DNA from: Pseudochrobactrum kiredjianiae
GTDB taxonomy: Bacteria > Pseudomonadota > Alphaproteobacteria > Rhizobiales > Rhizobiaceae
Length of the DNA: 64,000 nt
Direction of reading: 5' to 3'
NCBI RefSeq assembly: GCF_030362795.1
Contig: NZ_JAUCBM010000006.1
Coordinates: 62,001-126,000, forward strand
The position numbers and the translations under genes are program-made. Under the pieces are notes generated by a model. It was not told the DNA's origin. It saw nothing but the letters and a program-made list of their open reading frames with translations, and searched no databases. Positions 26,620 to 35,566 of the stretch are shown here, one piece after another (positions within the stretch are counted from its first letter, which is position 1; each line of letters starts with the position of its first letter).

Positions 26620-28392
26620 TAAACGGGCATAAATCCCACCGGACTGGCTAAGGCTGCTATGTGTGCCCTGCTCAACAATGCGCCCCTGATCCATTACCAG
26701 AATATGGTCTGCCTTCAGCACGGTCGCCAATCGATGCGCAATCACTAAGGTCGTGCGCCCCTGCATCAAATGCTCCAGTGCTTTCTGCACCAGCATTTCA
26801 CTCTGGGCATCCAATGCCGAGGTCGCTTCATCCAGCAACAGCACCGGCGCGTCACGCAGGATTGCACGGGCAATGGCAATACGCTGACGTTGCCCGCCGG
26901 AGAGCATCACGCCACGCTCACCGACCGGCGCATCATAACCGCCCTCAAGTGCCATGATAAACTCATGCGCCTGTGCAGCCGTCGCTGCCGCCTCAATATC
27001 CTGCGCGCTGGCATCCGGGCGTCCGAAGGCAATATTCTCACGGATACTGGCAGCAAAAATCGTCACATCTTGCGAAACAAGAGCAATATTTCCGCGCAGA
27101 TCATCCAGTGATAGTTGGCGCAAATCTGTGCCATCCAGCAAAATTTTACCTTCAAGCGGATCATAATAACGCAACAGCAAAGCAATCAGCGTTGATTTCC
27201 CCGCACCAGACGCACCGACAATCGCAACAGTCTTGCCGCTCTCAATGACAAAGCTCACATCATGAAGCGCCTGACTATCCGGTCGCGTCGGATAGGCGAA
27301 TTCCACATGGGAAAATTCAACGCGTCCTTCAGCCCGTGCAAGCGCTACAGGTTTAAGCGGCGATACCACCGCTGATTCTTCATTCAGCAATTCCACCAGC
27401 CGCTCAGCCGCACCCGCAGCTTGAGCCAGTTCCGCCCAGACCTCCGACAGCGCACCAAGGGAGCCGGCAGCCACCACGGCATAAATCAGAAACTGTCCCA
27501 AAGTGCCTGCAGACATCCGCCCGCTCATCACATCATGTGAGCCGAACCACAGCACTGCCACCACACTAGAGAAAACGATGAAAATCGCAAAAGCAGTCAG
27601 GATGGAGCGGGAGAGAATCGATTGCTGCGCGGCATCATAGGCATGATCAACCGCAGCGGAATAATGGGCAATGGCTGGTGCCTCATGGGTAAAAGCCTGC
27701 ACAGTGCGCACTGCGGCAATTTTTTCACCGGCATAGGCCGTTGCCAGTGCCAGTTCATCCTGCGCACGACGTGAACGACGACGCACAGAACGGCCAAACG
27801 CCATCAGCGGCAAAACCACCAGCGGAATAGCCGCCAAGACCAGCGCTGATAATTTAGGACTGGTGAACACCATCATCACAACTGCACCAATCACCAGAAT
27901 CAGATTGCGCAAGGCGATTGAGGCCGTGGCACCGACTGCCGATTTGACCTGCGTTGTATCCGCTGTGAGGCGCGAGACAATCTCACCGGATTGCACTTCA
28001 TCAAAAAAGGCCGGCGACAAGCGGGTTACATGGGCAAAAACATCGCGTCGCAGATCAGCAACAATGCGCTCCCCGAGCGTAATCACAAAATAATAGCGTG
28101 CAGCCGAAGCCACAGCCAGCACACCAGCCAGCAGCATTAAAGCTGCAAAGGACGTATCGATAAAACCACTGTCAGCAATGCTCAAACCGTTGTCCAGCAG
28201 GCTGCGAACGGCTACCGGCAGGATCAGAGTCGTCACAGCTGCGGTGACCAGTGCAAGCAATGCGCAAGCAACCGAACGGGGGTAACGACGGATATAGGGA
28301 AAGATTCGCGCCAGTGGTTTCAGGGACCGCCGTGCTTTTTTACCGTTTTCCGCGCCAAAATCTGCTTTGTTTTGTGAAATCGTCGCTGTCAT
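26587..28392 (-). CDS. ABC transporter, fused membrane and ATPase domains (MsbA/LmrA-like exporter)
   Basis: A 601-residue half-transporter that works as a homodimer in the inner membrane. Six helices occupy about residues 40-320; the ATPase domain follows with Walker [10 protein letters not shown] (about 395), the signature [16 protein letters not shown] and Walker [13 protein letters not shown], then the H-loop VIAHRLATV. The subfamily exports lipids, drugs or peptides; substrate unknown. No clear ribosome site precedes the ATG. The 3' end is unusual: its final 33 bases including the stop are tandemly repeated downstream. Transcribed away from rpmE, with 183 bases between the two starts. 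Confidence 0.92.
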   Translation of the reverse strand: MTATISQNKADFGAENGKKARRSLKPLARIFPYIRRYPRSVACALLALVTAAVTTLILPVAVRSLLDNGLSIADSGFIDTSFAALMLLAGVLAVASAARYYFVITLGERIVADLRRDVFAHVTRLSPAFFDEVQSGEIVSRLTADTTQVKSAVGATASIALRNLILVIGAVVMMVFTSPKLSALVLAAIPLVVLPLMAFGRSVRRRSRRAQDELALATAYAGEKIAAVRTVQAFTHEAPAIAHYSAAVDHAYDAAQQSILSRSILTAFAIFIVFSSVVAVLWFGSHDVMSGRMSAGTLGQFLIYAVVAAGSLGALSEVWAELAQAAGAAERLVELLNEESAVVSPLKPVALARAEGRVEFSHVEFAYPTRPDSQALHDVSFVIESGKTVAIVGASGAGKSTLIALLLRYYDPLEGKILLDGTDLRQLSLDDLRGNIALVSQDVTIFAASIRENIAFGRPDASAQDIEAAATAAQAHEFIMALEGGYDAPVGERGVMLSGGQRQRIAIARAILRDAPVLLLDEATSALDAQSEMLVQKALEHLMQGRTTLVIAHRLATVLKADHILVMDQGRIVEQGTHSSLSQSGGIYARLASLQFQQAVN

Positions 28393-28575
28393 TCTGCTTG
28401 CTTGCTATATTGCGCCCTTGTTATTAGCTGCCGCCTGATGTATAGGCTCCCCAACCCTTTTGGAAGCCGTAGCCGTATTGTCTGCAGCTTCAATGAGACA
28501 AGTGGGCGTATCTGCCGCAGTTCCGGTGGTGACCGTAACGTGGCCGCATGCCATAAACCTTTCAGGAAGCTGACT

Positions 28576-28797
28576 ATGAAAGCAGACATTCATCCAGACT
28601 ACCACACCATCAAAGTTGTAATGACTGATGGTACCGAATATTCGACACGCTCCACATGGGGCAAAGAAGGCGATACGATGAACCTCGATATCGATCCTTT
28701 GAGCCATCCGGCATGGACCGGCGGCAACCAGCAGCTGATGGATCGCGGTGGCCGCGTTTCCAAGTTCAAGAACCGTTTCGGCAATCTGGGTCTTTAA
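28576..28797 (+). CDS. rpmE: 50S ribosomal protein L31
   Basis: A 73-residue ribosomal protein. The opening [19 protein letters not shown] and the later [19 protein letters not shown] are characteristic. It lacks the CxxC zinc ligands, as is usual for alphaproteobacterial L31. AGGA precedes the ATG by about eight bases; the frame is open upstream for 58 codons but the conserved start is clear. Followed by a strong terminator shared with the convergent racemase-like gene. Confidence 0.96.
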   Translation: MKADIHPDYHTIKVVMTDGTEYSTRSTWGKEGDTMNLDIDPLSHPAWTGGNQQLMDRGGRVSKFKNRFGNLGL

Positions 28798-28819
28798 TTC
28801 CAGTCTTCTTGATAGAATT

Positions 28820-28849
28820 GAAAAAGCTCCGCAATGCGGAGCTTTTTTA
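28820..28849. terminator. Bidirectional terminator after rpmE
   Basis: Stem AAAAAGCTCCGC/GCGGAGCTTTTT with a 4-base loop, between the convergent rpmE and racemase-like genes. Confidence 0.9.
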
Positions 28850-28865
28850 TGCACTGTGCCAAGCT

Positions 28866-29651
28866 CTAATAAGGGCGTACCGGCTCCAGCGGAATATCCA
28901 CGCCGATGGCACTCAGCATCTTACGGAACGTCGCCAGATCGTAGCGCTCGTCTTCCGTTACTAAGGCACGGATTTTCCCCTTACCCTTTGTTCCCTGTCC
29001 GATTCTTGAAACCATATCTTTTGCCGGATCAAGGAAATGACAATGCGGGCGGGCAGCTTCAAAAAACCGGCGTAACCACGGCAGGTGTGTACTGGACAGG
29101 GTCAATACATCGACGTCAGGATATTTGGTAAAAACCTCATTCAGAAAAGCGTTTACTGCTTCCTGCGTCTTCTCCGGCGCAAACAGAAACTCTCCTGATT
29201 CCACCAGCTCAACCATTGGTGAGGCATTAATCAGGGCAACACGCTCGCTATAAGCACTGTTCTCCGCCACATACTCGCCGATCATCGGGCTTTCCACCAG
29301 CGACTGTACTCCCATAATTCCGATGCGCCCGCTTCTGGACAGCCCCCATGCCTCGCGTAAGGGCGGATAGACACCGAACAAAGGCAAATGAATATCCTGA
29401 CTGAGCTCCTCCAGCACCATGATCGACGGCGCATTCGAGGCGATCACAATGGCCGACGGATTAAAGCCTGCCAGATAGTCAATGGTGCGCCGCATAACCG
29501 CTATCAGCTCAGCACGTTTTTTTCCGCCATAAGGAAAGCTGGCGCGGTCGGCAAAATAAATAATATCCTGATGGGGTAAACGACTGCGGATTTCCGCAAC
29601 CACGGCATAACTGCCAATACCGGCATCAAATACAGCAATCGGTCTGTGCAT
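28866..29651 (-). CDS. Aspartate/glutamate racemase-fold protein lacking both catalytic cysteines
   Basis: A 261-residue homologue of MurI. The fold signatures are present: VFDAGIGSYAVV at the N-terminus, YFADRASFPYG at 32-41 and LTLSSTHLPW at 183-192. Active glutamate racemase uses two cysteines, in A-C-N-T and G-C-T-H; here they read A-S-N-A (Ser72) and S-S-T-H (Ser187). Classical two-base cysteine racemisation is therefore not expected. It may be an inactive, regulatory or differently specific member of the superfamily, and a true murI should exist elsewhere. GGGAG lies eight bases before the ATG. Its neighbours are rpmE and yebC. Confidence 0.8.
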   Translation of the reverse strand: MHRPIAVFDAGIGSYAVVAEIRSRLPHQDIIYFADRASFPYGGKKRAELIAVMRRTIDYLAGFNPSAIVIASNAPSIMVLEELSQDIHLPLFGVYPPLREAWGLSRSGRIGIMGVQSLVESPMIGEYVAENSAYSERVALINASPMVELVESGEFLFAPEKTQEAVNAFLNEVFTKYPDVDVLTLSSTHLPWLRRFFEAARPHCHFLDPAKDMVSRIGQGTKGKGKIRALVTEDERYDLATFRKMLSAIGVDIPLEPVRPY

Positions 29652-29833
29652 GGATCACTCTCCCGTATCCGTGTTGCAGAATGGCTTCCGCTTGCGGCCG
29701 TTTCAAATTTCAACCTGTCCGTAGCAAGAGGGGCAAGTATGAGATTTAAGGTCAGCGAATTCCGACATGCTTTAACAAGTTAGTGTCCGGATTTTACCTG
29801 CCAAGGTCAACAGGCAGGTATTATAGCACAAAA

Positions 29834-29872
29834 AGAAAAACCTCCGGCAACGTCGGCTGCCGGAGGTTTTAA
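29834..29872 (-). terminator. Intrinsic terminator of yebC
   Basis: Stem ACCTCCGGCA/TGCCGGAGGT with a T-rich tail on the minus strand, 20 bases after the yebC stop. Confidence 0.85.
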
Positions 29873-29891
29873 AACATTCAATGATGCTGAA

Positions 29892-30638
29892 TTATACGCT
29901 CAGCTTCGCCAGCACTTCTTCACTGACTTCAAAATTGGCGTAGACGTTCTGCACATCGTCATCATCTTCCAGTGTCGAAATCAGGCGCAGAACGGACTGT
30001 GCCTTTTCTTCATCCACGGGTGCAGAGGTCTGCGGCTTCCAGACAGCTTTGATGGAATCAGCTTCGCCAAGTGCTGCTTCCAGCGCCTTGGCGACTTCAC
30101 CGAGGTCTTCGAAAGCACAAATGATTACGTGGCCTTCTTCATCAGACTGTACGTCTTCCGCACCAGCTTCAATTGCTGCTTCCATAACAGTGTCAGCATC
30201 ACCGACAGTCGGCTTATAGACGATCTCGCCAACGCGGGAGAACATGAAGCCCACAGAACCGGTTTCACCCAGCGCTCCACCGGATTTGGTGAAAGCGGCG
30301 CGTACATTGGATGCAGTCCGGTTGCGGTTATCTGTCAGCGCTTCCACGATAACAGCCACACCAGCCGGACCGTAGCCTTCGTAGCGGACTTCATCATAAT
30401 TCTCGGAATCAGCGCCGGCAGCTTTTTTAATCGCGCGCTCAATATTGTCCTTCGGCATGGACTGCGCTTTAGCGTTCTGAATTGCCAGACGCAGACGCGC
30501 ATTCATCGTCGGGTCAGGCAATCCCTGCTTGGCCGCAACGGTAATTTCGCGTCCGAGCTTGGAGAACATTTTCGACCGCACGGCATCCTGTCTGCCTTTG
30601 CGGTGCATAATATTTTTAAACTGTGAATGGCCGGCCAT
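29892..30638 (-). CDS. yebC: YebC/PmpR family regulatory protein
   Basis: A 248-residue cytoplasmic protein of the TACO1/YebC family. The start [19 protein letters not shown] and the motif [23 protein letters not shown] are family hallmarks. It was described first as a transcription regulator and more recently as a ribosome-associated factor that helps translation of proline-rich stretches; both are family knowledge. AGGGG lies five bases before the ATG. In many alphaproteobacteria yebC is next to ruvC; here ruvC is 12 kb away. Confidence 0.96.
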   Translation of the reverse strand: MAGHSQFKNIMHRKGRQDAVRSKMFSKLGREITVAAKQGLPDPTMNARLRLAIQNAKAQSMPKDNIERAIKKAAGADSENYDEVRYEGYGPAGVAVIVEALTDNRNRTASNVRAAFTKSGGALGETGSVGFMFSRVGEIVYKPTVGDADTVMEAAIEAGAEDVQSDEEGHVIICAFEDLGEVAKALEAALGEADSIKAVWKPQTSAPVDEEKAQSVLRLISTLEDDDDVQNVYANFEVSEEVLAKLSV

Positions 30639-30999
30639 AGCACCCCTGTTCAGGTTCTAAAAATTGGGCACGGGATTGAATATGCGGCGCAGCAAGAGCG
30701 AGGCATCCGCATTCATCCCTGCGGAATGTGCGCTTTATAAGGAAAATGGCGCGCCACGTCCAGCCACACCACAACGCACTTCTTTGCATATGGCTATAAT
30801 ATCGTCTTTTCGCGGCTGATGATAGTTTTTTGCACCGGTTCTGAGCGCTGCAACTGGACACAGTCTGATATGCACCTTATCAATGCAAACAGGTGCATTG
30901 CGTTTGTCGGCAGTGCTTAAACCTGTTTCAAATGATCGATTTGAATGTCAAAATGCTCTATCCACGGGCAAGTTCTGAAACCGCCCGTTAAAACGGATA
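30639..30999. other. Intergenic region yebC / bioR
   Basis: Divergent promoters expected. Two dyads are visible on the bioR side: ATGCACCT/AGGTGCAT (30870-30898, 13-base spacer) and TTCAAAT-5-ATTTGAA (30927-30945). No gene and no perfect BioR box is seen here. Confidence 0.45.
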
Positions 31000-31695
31000 T
31001 TGATTGACGTGACCGAACAGCCAGCCACCCATAAAAAAAAGAACGATACGATTGCCGCACAGATCAGCAAGATTCTGTCGCAACGCATCATTGCGGGTGA
31101 GTTGGAGCCTGGTGCAAAGCTGCGTCAGGATCACATTGCTGATGAGTTTGGCACGAGCCATGTGCCGGTGCGCGAAGCCTTCCGCCGTTTGGAAGCGCAA
31201 GGTCTTGCCGTCTCCGAGCCACGCCGTGGTGTGCGTGTCGCCTCTTTCTCTCTCGCAGAAATCCGTGAAGTAGCGGAAATGCGTGCGGCCTTAGAAGTGC
31301 TTGCATTGCGCCATGCAGCACCACACCTGACCCGCGCCATTCTGGATGAAGCAGAAGAAGCCACCCATGCCGGTGATAATTCGCGCGATGTGCGCTCATG
31401 GGAAGCCGCTAACCGTAAATTTCACCGCTTGCTGATCACGCCTTGCGCCATGCCGCGCCTGCTGGCGACAATTGATGACCTGCATGATGCCAGCGCACGG
31501 TTTCTGTTTGTCTCATGGCGTGCAGAATGGGAAGCGCGGACCGATCACGACCATTTGGCTATTCTCGCAGCATTGCGTGACGGTGACATTGAGCAGGCGG
31601 CGAATATTCTGACCCGCCATGTGCAATGGATCGGCCGTAAGCCGGTGACCAGCCCTTCCGGCAAAGTGCGCGATGCCTTTGCCATTGTCGGTTAA
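31000..31695 (+). CDS. bioR: GntR-family regulator, probable biotin repressor BioR
   Basis: A 231-residue FadR/FCD-type GntR protein. The winged helix (about 15-80) contains ISQRIIAGELEPGAKLRQDHIADEFGTSHVPVREAFRRLEAQGL-type sequence; the FCD ligand domain follows, with metal-site histidines in FHRLL and DHDHLAI. Naming as BioR rests on context: bioY is the next gene and the space between them carries TTATCTATAA, which fits the published BioR consensus TTATMKATAA. BioR in Brucella and Agrobacterium represses biotin synthesis and uptake. Start uncertain: TTG at 31000 or GTG at 31009; a GGA at 30995 fits the GTG better. Confidence 0.8.
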   Translation: MIDVTEQPATHKKKNDTIAAQISKILSQRIIAGELEPGAKLRQDHIADEFGTSHVPVREAFRRLEAQGLAVSEPRRGVRVASFSLAEIREVAEMRAALEVLALRHAAPHLTRAILDEAEEATHAGDNSRDVRSWEAANRKFHRLLITPCAMPRLLATIDDLHDASARFLFVSWRAEWEARTDHDHLAILAALRDGDIEQAANILTRHVQWIGRKPVTSPSGKVRDAFAIVG

Positions 31696-32022
31696 AATCA
31701 TCCTATTTTAAAATTATCTATAAAAATACCAAAACTTCTGAGCATTTATGCCTGCAGGATTATCTATCTGCCACCTAGCAGATATAATTCATTCTGCCAG
31801 CTGTCAGACTATAAACAATTTTCCCATCATTCTGTCTGGCCAAGCCGCTAAAATTCACTTAATGCTTTTCGTGATAGATGCCGTGCGCAAACTATCTATA
31901 ATTTCACCAGAGTGCGTTGCATGTCCTCATTCCCCGCGGCACGCACTCTCATTTTATTTTGCCGCATTATCGTGGCCGTCAAATATCATCATTTGACACC
32001 GAAATGCTTTAAGGAGCTTCTC
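31696..32022 (+). promoter_or_regulatory. bioY promoter region with BioR boxes
   Basis: Three elements fit BioR TTATMKATAA: 31714-31723 TTATCTATAA (exact), 31760-31769 TTATCTATCT (8 of 10) and 31892-31901 CTATCTATAA (9 of 10). The last is about 120 bases before the bioY ATG. The region is AT-rich and otherwise without genes. Confidence 0.7.
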
Positions 32023-32592
32023 ATGTCTCTCGCACATGCAGTTCGCAAACCGGCTTTCAGCCCGCTCAACCTCAACAACAGCAGCGTGGCCATGAAATTG
32101 TTTGCCGTAATTTCCGGCACCATGATTCTCGCGCTTACTTCCCAGATCACTGTACCAATGCTGCCGGTGCCAATCACCTTGCAGACATTGGTTGTGCCGC
32201 TGATCGGCGCACTCTATGGCTGGCGCCTTGGCGCACTGACCGTGCTTGCATGGCTTGGTGAAGCAGCAATGGGCATGCCGGTTCTGGCAGGCGGCAACGG
32301 CACTCTGGCAGCCTTCGCAGGCCCTACAGCCGGCTACTTGTTTGCATTCCCGGTTATCGCAGCCCTCACAGGCTATCTGGCGGAACGCGGCTGGAACGGC
32401 AGCAGCCTGCCAAAAGCTTTTGTAACTTTCCTGACAGCCAATATTCTGGCTCTGGGTCTGGGCGCTGCATGGCTGAGCCTGACAATCGGCGCTGAAAAAG
32501 CTCTGATGGTTGGCGTTGCACCATTCCTCATCGGTGCACTGATCAAATCCGCTCTCGGCGCTTCGATCCTGAAAGCTTCTTTCCGCAAATAA
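32023..32592 (+). CDS. bioY: Biotin transporter substrate-binding subunit BioY
   Basis: S-component of an ECF-type biotin transporter; 189 residues, about six membrane helices. Family motifs seen: QITVPMLPVPITLQTLVVPLIGALYGWRLG split over the first helices, GNGTLAAFAGPTAGYLFAFPV, and the closing GALIKSALGAS. AAGGAG lies six bases before the ATG; the longer frame from 31912 covers regulatory DNA. BioY can import biotin alone or with BioMN; no bioM or bioN is in the window. Regulation by the adjacent BioR is strongly suggested by boxes upstream. Confidence 0.95.
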   Translation: MSLAHAVRKPAFSPLNLNNSSVAMKLFAVISGTMILALTSQITVPMLPVPITLQTLVVPLIGALYGWRLGALTVLAWLGEAAMGMPVLAGGNGTLAAFAGPTAGYLFAFPVIAALTGYLAERGWNGSSLPKAFVTFLTANILALGLGAAWLSLTIGAEKALMVGVAPFLIGALIKSALGASILKASFRK

Positions 32593-32596
32593 AAAT

Positions 32597-32714
32597 TGCC
32601 CCATAATACCAAGGCGCTAAGATGCTGACGCATCACGCCTTGAAAAAGTTCAATCGCCACTCTGGCTTAACCAAAACTCAATGAGTCATACTCATGGAGT
32701 TTTGGTATAAGGCA
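32597..32714. repeat. Structured inverted-repeat element downstream of bioY
   Basis: Two nested stem-loops: CAAGGCG-GATGC/GCATC-CGCCTTG (32611-32643) and ACCAAAACTC-ATGAG/CTCAT-GGAGTTTTGGT (32670-32706), framed by ATACCAA and TTGGTAT plus TGCC/GGCA. It looks like a mobile palindromic unit or a folded RNA. Only one copy is in the window. Confidence 0.55.
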
Positions 32715-32716
32715 AA

Positions 32717-32756
32717 ATAAAAGCCCCGCTGCAGAAAACTGCAGCGGGGCTTTTTC
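32717..32756. terminator. Bidirectional terminator between bioY and terC
   Basis: A 14-base perfect stem AAGCCCCGCTGCAG/CTGCAGCGGGGCTT with a 4-base loop and flanking A and T runs. Confidence 0.9.
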
Positions 32757-32776
32757 ATACTCAATAATTGTGCTGA

Positions 32777-33523
32777 TTATTCAGCAGATTTCTTGCGACG
32801 ACGTGCCAGCATATTCAGGATTTCGACCAGCGCCGAGAAGCCCATAGCTGCATAGATATAACCCTTTGGTACGTGGAAGCCGAAACCATCAGCGATCAAT
32901 GTCATACCGATCATCAGCAAGAAGCCCAGCGCCAGCATAACGATTGTCGGGTTCTTACCAATAAAGCGCGACAGCGGATCAGCAGCCAGCAACATCACTG
33001 TTACAGCACCAACCACCGCAATCACCATAATGACGATCTCATCGGTCATACCAACCGCAGTAATGATACTGTCGACCGAGAATACCAGATCAAGCAACAG
33101 AATCTGTGTAATCGCAGCGCTCATGCTCAACATAACAACTTTACCGGCGCCGGCCTCAAGGCCATCATTCGGGTCAACTGTATGGTGAATTTCTTTGGTC
33201 GCTTTCCAGACAAGGAACAAACCACCGGCAATCAGAATAATATCGCGCCATGAGAAAGCATGACCGAAGGCTTCAATCACAGGATCTTTCATCTGCACGA
33301 TAATAGAAATTGTGAAAAGCAGTCCGAGACGCAGGATCAAAGCAGCACCAATACCAATGCGGCGCGCTTTAGCCTGCTGATGTTCAGGCAATTTATTGGT
33401 GAGAATGGAAATAAAAATCAGATTATCAATACCGAGAACAATTTCCATGATCAACAATGTGATCAAGGCAGCCCATCCCGCAGGGCTGTTTAAAAAACCA
33501 AAATACTCAGCGAAAAATTCCAT
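32777..33523 (-). CDS. TerC family integral membrane protein
   Basis: A 248-residue inner-membrane protein with seven or eight helices. Family signatures: [15 protein letters not shown] near the N-terminus and [17 protein letters not shown] in the middle, each with the conserved acidic residues thought to bind metal. TerC proteins are tied to tellurite resistance in some operons and to manganese or calcium export at the secretion machinery in others; the second is more likely for a stand-alone chromosomal copy. AGGG lies eight bases before the ATG. Confidence 0.9.
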   Translation of the reverse strand: MEFFAEYFGFLNSPAGWAALITLLIMEIVLGIDNLIFISILTNKLPEHQQAKARRIGIGAALILRLGLLFTISIIVQMKDPVIEAFGHAFSWRDIILIAGGLFLVWKATKEIHHTVDPNDGLEAGAGKVVMLSMSAAITQILLLDLVFSVDSIITAVGMTDEIVIMVIAVVGAVTVMLLAADPLSRFIGKNPTIVMLALGFLLMIGMTLIADGFGFHVPKGYIYAAMGFSALVEILNMLARRRKKSAE

Positions 33524-33693
33524 TCAGGCGCCCTTTGCGTCGAAGAATTATTGATAGATCTGTAAAACAAAAACACTGCATTTCGCAAACTCACGAAATC
33601 ATGAGAACAGCACATGGGAAAAGAATGTCTGTTTTTCAATAAAACAGAAGCCCAACATTTTATTTCTTACTGAAATATTTCGCTGCCTCAGCA

Positions 33694-33730
33694 TAAAAAA
33701 ACCCGCATACCTTTAAGGATATGCGGGTCT
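33694..33730 (-). terminator. Intrinsic terminator downstream of ymdB
   Basis: Stem ACCCGCATA/TATGCGGGT with an inner CCT/AGG pair and a T run on the minus strand. It lies 235 bases after the ymdB stop, so the repeat cluster between would be transcribed. Confidence 0.7.
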
Positions 33731-33746
33731 GATAAATGCATTACCT

Positions 33747-33853
33747 AAAGCATGTCGCGCTCAAATGTATTCATTTGAGCTACCGCGAACATGCGACAAT
33801 TAAAAGAATTGAGACGCGAGCGCAGTGGGTACGATTAAACGCAACACGCTCTA
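33747..33853 (+). repeat. Interspersed repeat family A, copy 1
   Basis: Starts AAGCATGTCGCGCTCAAATG, contains CAAATG/CATTTG and CATGTCGC/GCGACAATT-type inverted parts, then GCGCAGTGGGTACGATTAAA and ends ACACGCTCT. Copies 2 and 3 at 58636 and 61396 are about 90% alike. Confidence 0.85.
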
Positions 33854-33902
33854 GAGCATAATTCCTTAAACTTGGATCAGTTTAAGGTAAAATTATGCTC
33901 TA
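33853..33902 (+). repeat. Interspersed repeat family C, copy 2
   Basis: AGAGCATAATTCCTTAAACT with the inverted arm TTTAAGGTAAAATTATGCTCT. It directly follows a family A copy and precedes a family B copy, forming an A-C-B cluster. Confidence 0.8.
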
Positions 33903-33913
33903 ATTTTAAGTGT

Positions 33914-33956
33914 TAGAGCGACCTTTGTGTGCCAACTCTGGCACACGGCGCTCTAG
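33914..33956 (+). repeat. Interspersed palindromic repeat family B
   Basis: TAGAGCGACCTTTGTGTGCC / GGCACACGGCGCTCTA around a 6-base loop; same orientation and spacing from family C as at 18635. Confidence 0.85.
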
Positions 33957-33966
33957 TGTCTGAAAA

Positions 33967-34791
33967 TCAGCGCCAGAAGGACGGAATGGTTTCTTCCAGC
34001 CGCGGTCCGATGCGCAGCGGGGCAGCTTTTTCGGCCAAACCTGTGCGATCAGAAATTTCCACACCAATACCACTAATGGTTGCTGGTCCGCTTGCTGCTT
34101 CAAAACGGCCTTTCGGCACCTTCGACAAGAAACGGTTTAGCGGCTCTTCTTTATCCATACCTAGTGATGAATCATAATCACCGCACATACCGGCATCAGA
34201 CATATAGGCGGTGCCGTTGGTCAGGATCTGGCAATCGGCAGTCGGCACATGGGTATGGGTTCCCACCACAAGACTTGCACGACCATCGACGAAATGACCA
34301 AAGCACTGCTTTTCACTGGTGGCTTCCGCATGGAAATCAAAGATCACCGCATCGGCCTGCTCACCCAGCGGGCAAGCCCCGAGAATTTCCTCACCGGCTT
34401 TAAACGGATCATCCAGATCGGGATGCATGAAAACACGTCCCATAATATTGGCAACCAAAACGCGCGCACCATTTTTGGCAATATAGAGACCGGAGCCTTT
34501 ACCCGCAGTCCCTTTAGGGAAATTGGCAGGACGCAGAAAGCGATCTTCTCGGCGGGAGAAATCCAGAGCCTCGCGCTGATCCCAGACATGATTGCCCGTG
34601 GTCATAACATCGGCACCCGCGCGGATGGTCTCATGAAAAATATCTTCGGTAACACCAAAGCCACCGGCAGCATTCTCGCCATTGACGACAACGAAATCCA
34701 GCTTCAGATCGGAAATCAAACCCGGTAATTTTTCAAAAACTGCTGTGCGACCGGAACGGCCAACCATATCACCTAAGAAAAGAAAACGCAT
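33967..34791 (-). CDS. ymdB: YmdB family metallophosphoesterase
   Basis: A 274-residue calcineurin-like phosphoesterase of the YmdB/TIGR00282 group, which hydrolyses 2',3'-cyclic nucleotides in Bacillus. Metal ligands seen: FLFLGDMVGRSG, VVVNGENAAGGFG, TTGNHVWD, VIFDFHAEATSEK and VVGTHTHVPTAD. AAGG lies five bases before the ATG. The gene stands 105 bases downstream of the 5-FCL gene, a pairing that is conserved in Rhizobiales. Confidence 0.93.
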   Translation of the reverse strand: MRFLFLGDMVGRSGRTAVFEKLPGLISDLKLDFVVVNGENAAGGFGVTEDIFHETIRAGADVMTTGNHVWDQREALDFSRREDRFLRPANFPKGTAGKGSGLYIAKNGARVLVANIMGRVFMHPDLDDPFKAGEEILGACPLGEQADAVIFDFHAEATSEKQCFGHFVDGRASLVVGTHTHVPTADCQILTNGTAYMSDAGMCGDYDSSLGMDKEEPLNRFLSKVPKGRFEAASGPATISGIGVEISDRTGLAEKAAPLRIGPRLEETIPSFWR

Positions 34792-34896
34792 ATAGCCTTC
34801 AAACCTGCTTCTTTGTTTGTCGCATTTCCTAACGCAAAGCCGGTTTCAGCTTCTGGCTCGAAAATGCTCTGATCTGCCGCAAATATCACGTCAATA

Positions 34897-35487
34897 TCAC
34901 ACTGGCGATGCCGCAATAAGTCCGGTTTCTGTCAGAATATAATTCAATGCCACATCATGTGGCTCATGGGCTATGTGATCTACCCGTTGTGCATCAAACG
35001 CAACACCTATCAGCAACGGATGTTTATTTTTCTGGTGTAAAGCGGCAATTGCGCGGTCATAATAGCCTGCACCATAGCCGATCCGGTTGCCTGCGCAATC
35101 AAAAGCCGCCAGCGGTATCAGCATAATATCAGGATCAACAACCGGCGCATCCGCAGGCGGCCCCATTGTGCCGAAGCCGGTTTCAACCAGCGCATCACCA
35201 AAAGACATGGCTCGAAATTCAATCGTCTGTGCATCCAGAATTGCAGGAACACAGAGCGTCATCCCCTGCACTTCCAGCTGCTGCATCAGCGGACGCGGAT
35301 CAATTTCTGAGCGGATCGGCCAGAAACCGGAGACACAAGATTTTTTAGGCAGAGTTATTCCGCTTGAGAAGTTCCGGATAATAGATTGAGCAGCAGCATT
35401 GCGCAAAGCTTCAGGAAGCGCATTGCGTGCCTGCAATACAGATTTACGTATTTCTGCTTTGCTTGTTTTCAGATCATCAATATGCAC
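34897..35487 (-). CDS. 5-formyltetrahydrofolate cyclo-ligase
   Basis: Converts 5-formyl-THF to 5,10-methenyl-THF with ATP. A 196-residue protein of the YgfA family: basic N-terminus, PIRSEIDPRPL, and the nucleotide/phosphate motif NRIGYGAGYYDRAIA. The start is a GTG with AGGGGG immediately upstream (spacing 4-5); the ATG two bases further up is out of frame. The 6S RNA gene lies directly upstream on the same strand, which is the classical ssrS-ygfA arrangement, so both may come from one precursor. Confidence 0.93.
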   Translation of the reverse strand: MHIDDLKTSKAEIRKSVLQARNALPEALRNAAAQSIIRNFSSGITLPKKSCVSGFWPIRSEIDPRPLMQQLEVQGMTLCVPAILDAQTIEFRAMSFGDALVETGFGTMGPPADAPVVDPDIMLIPLAAFDCAGNRIGYGAGYYDRAIAALHQKNKHPLLIGVAFDAQRVDHIAHEPHDVALNYILTETGLIAASPV

Positions 35488-35566
35488 ATCTGCCCCCTGT
35501 CATTATCCTGCCTGATAAAACAGAATAAGCGGGCAAATTGCAAATTTTAGAATAAAGAGAAAAAGC

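Noticed and set aside
32777-33523. Tellurite resistance operon
   Set aside because: A single TerC protein without terABDEZ; more likely a metal homeostasis protein.
33747-33956. CRISPR array
   Set aside because: The clustered repeats are three different palindromic families, without regular spacers or cas genes.
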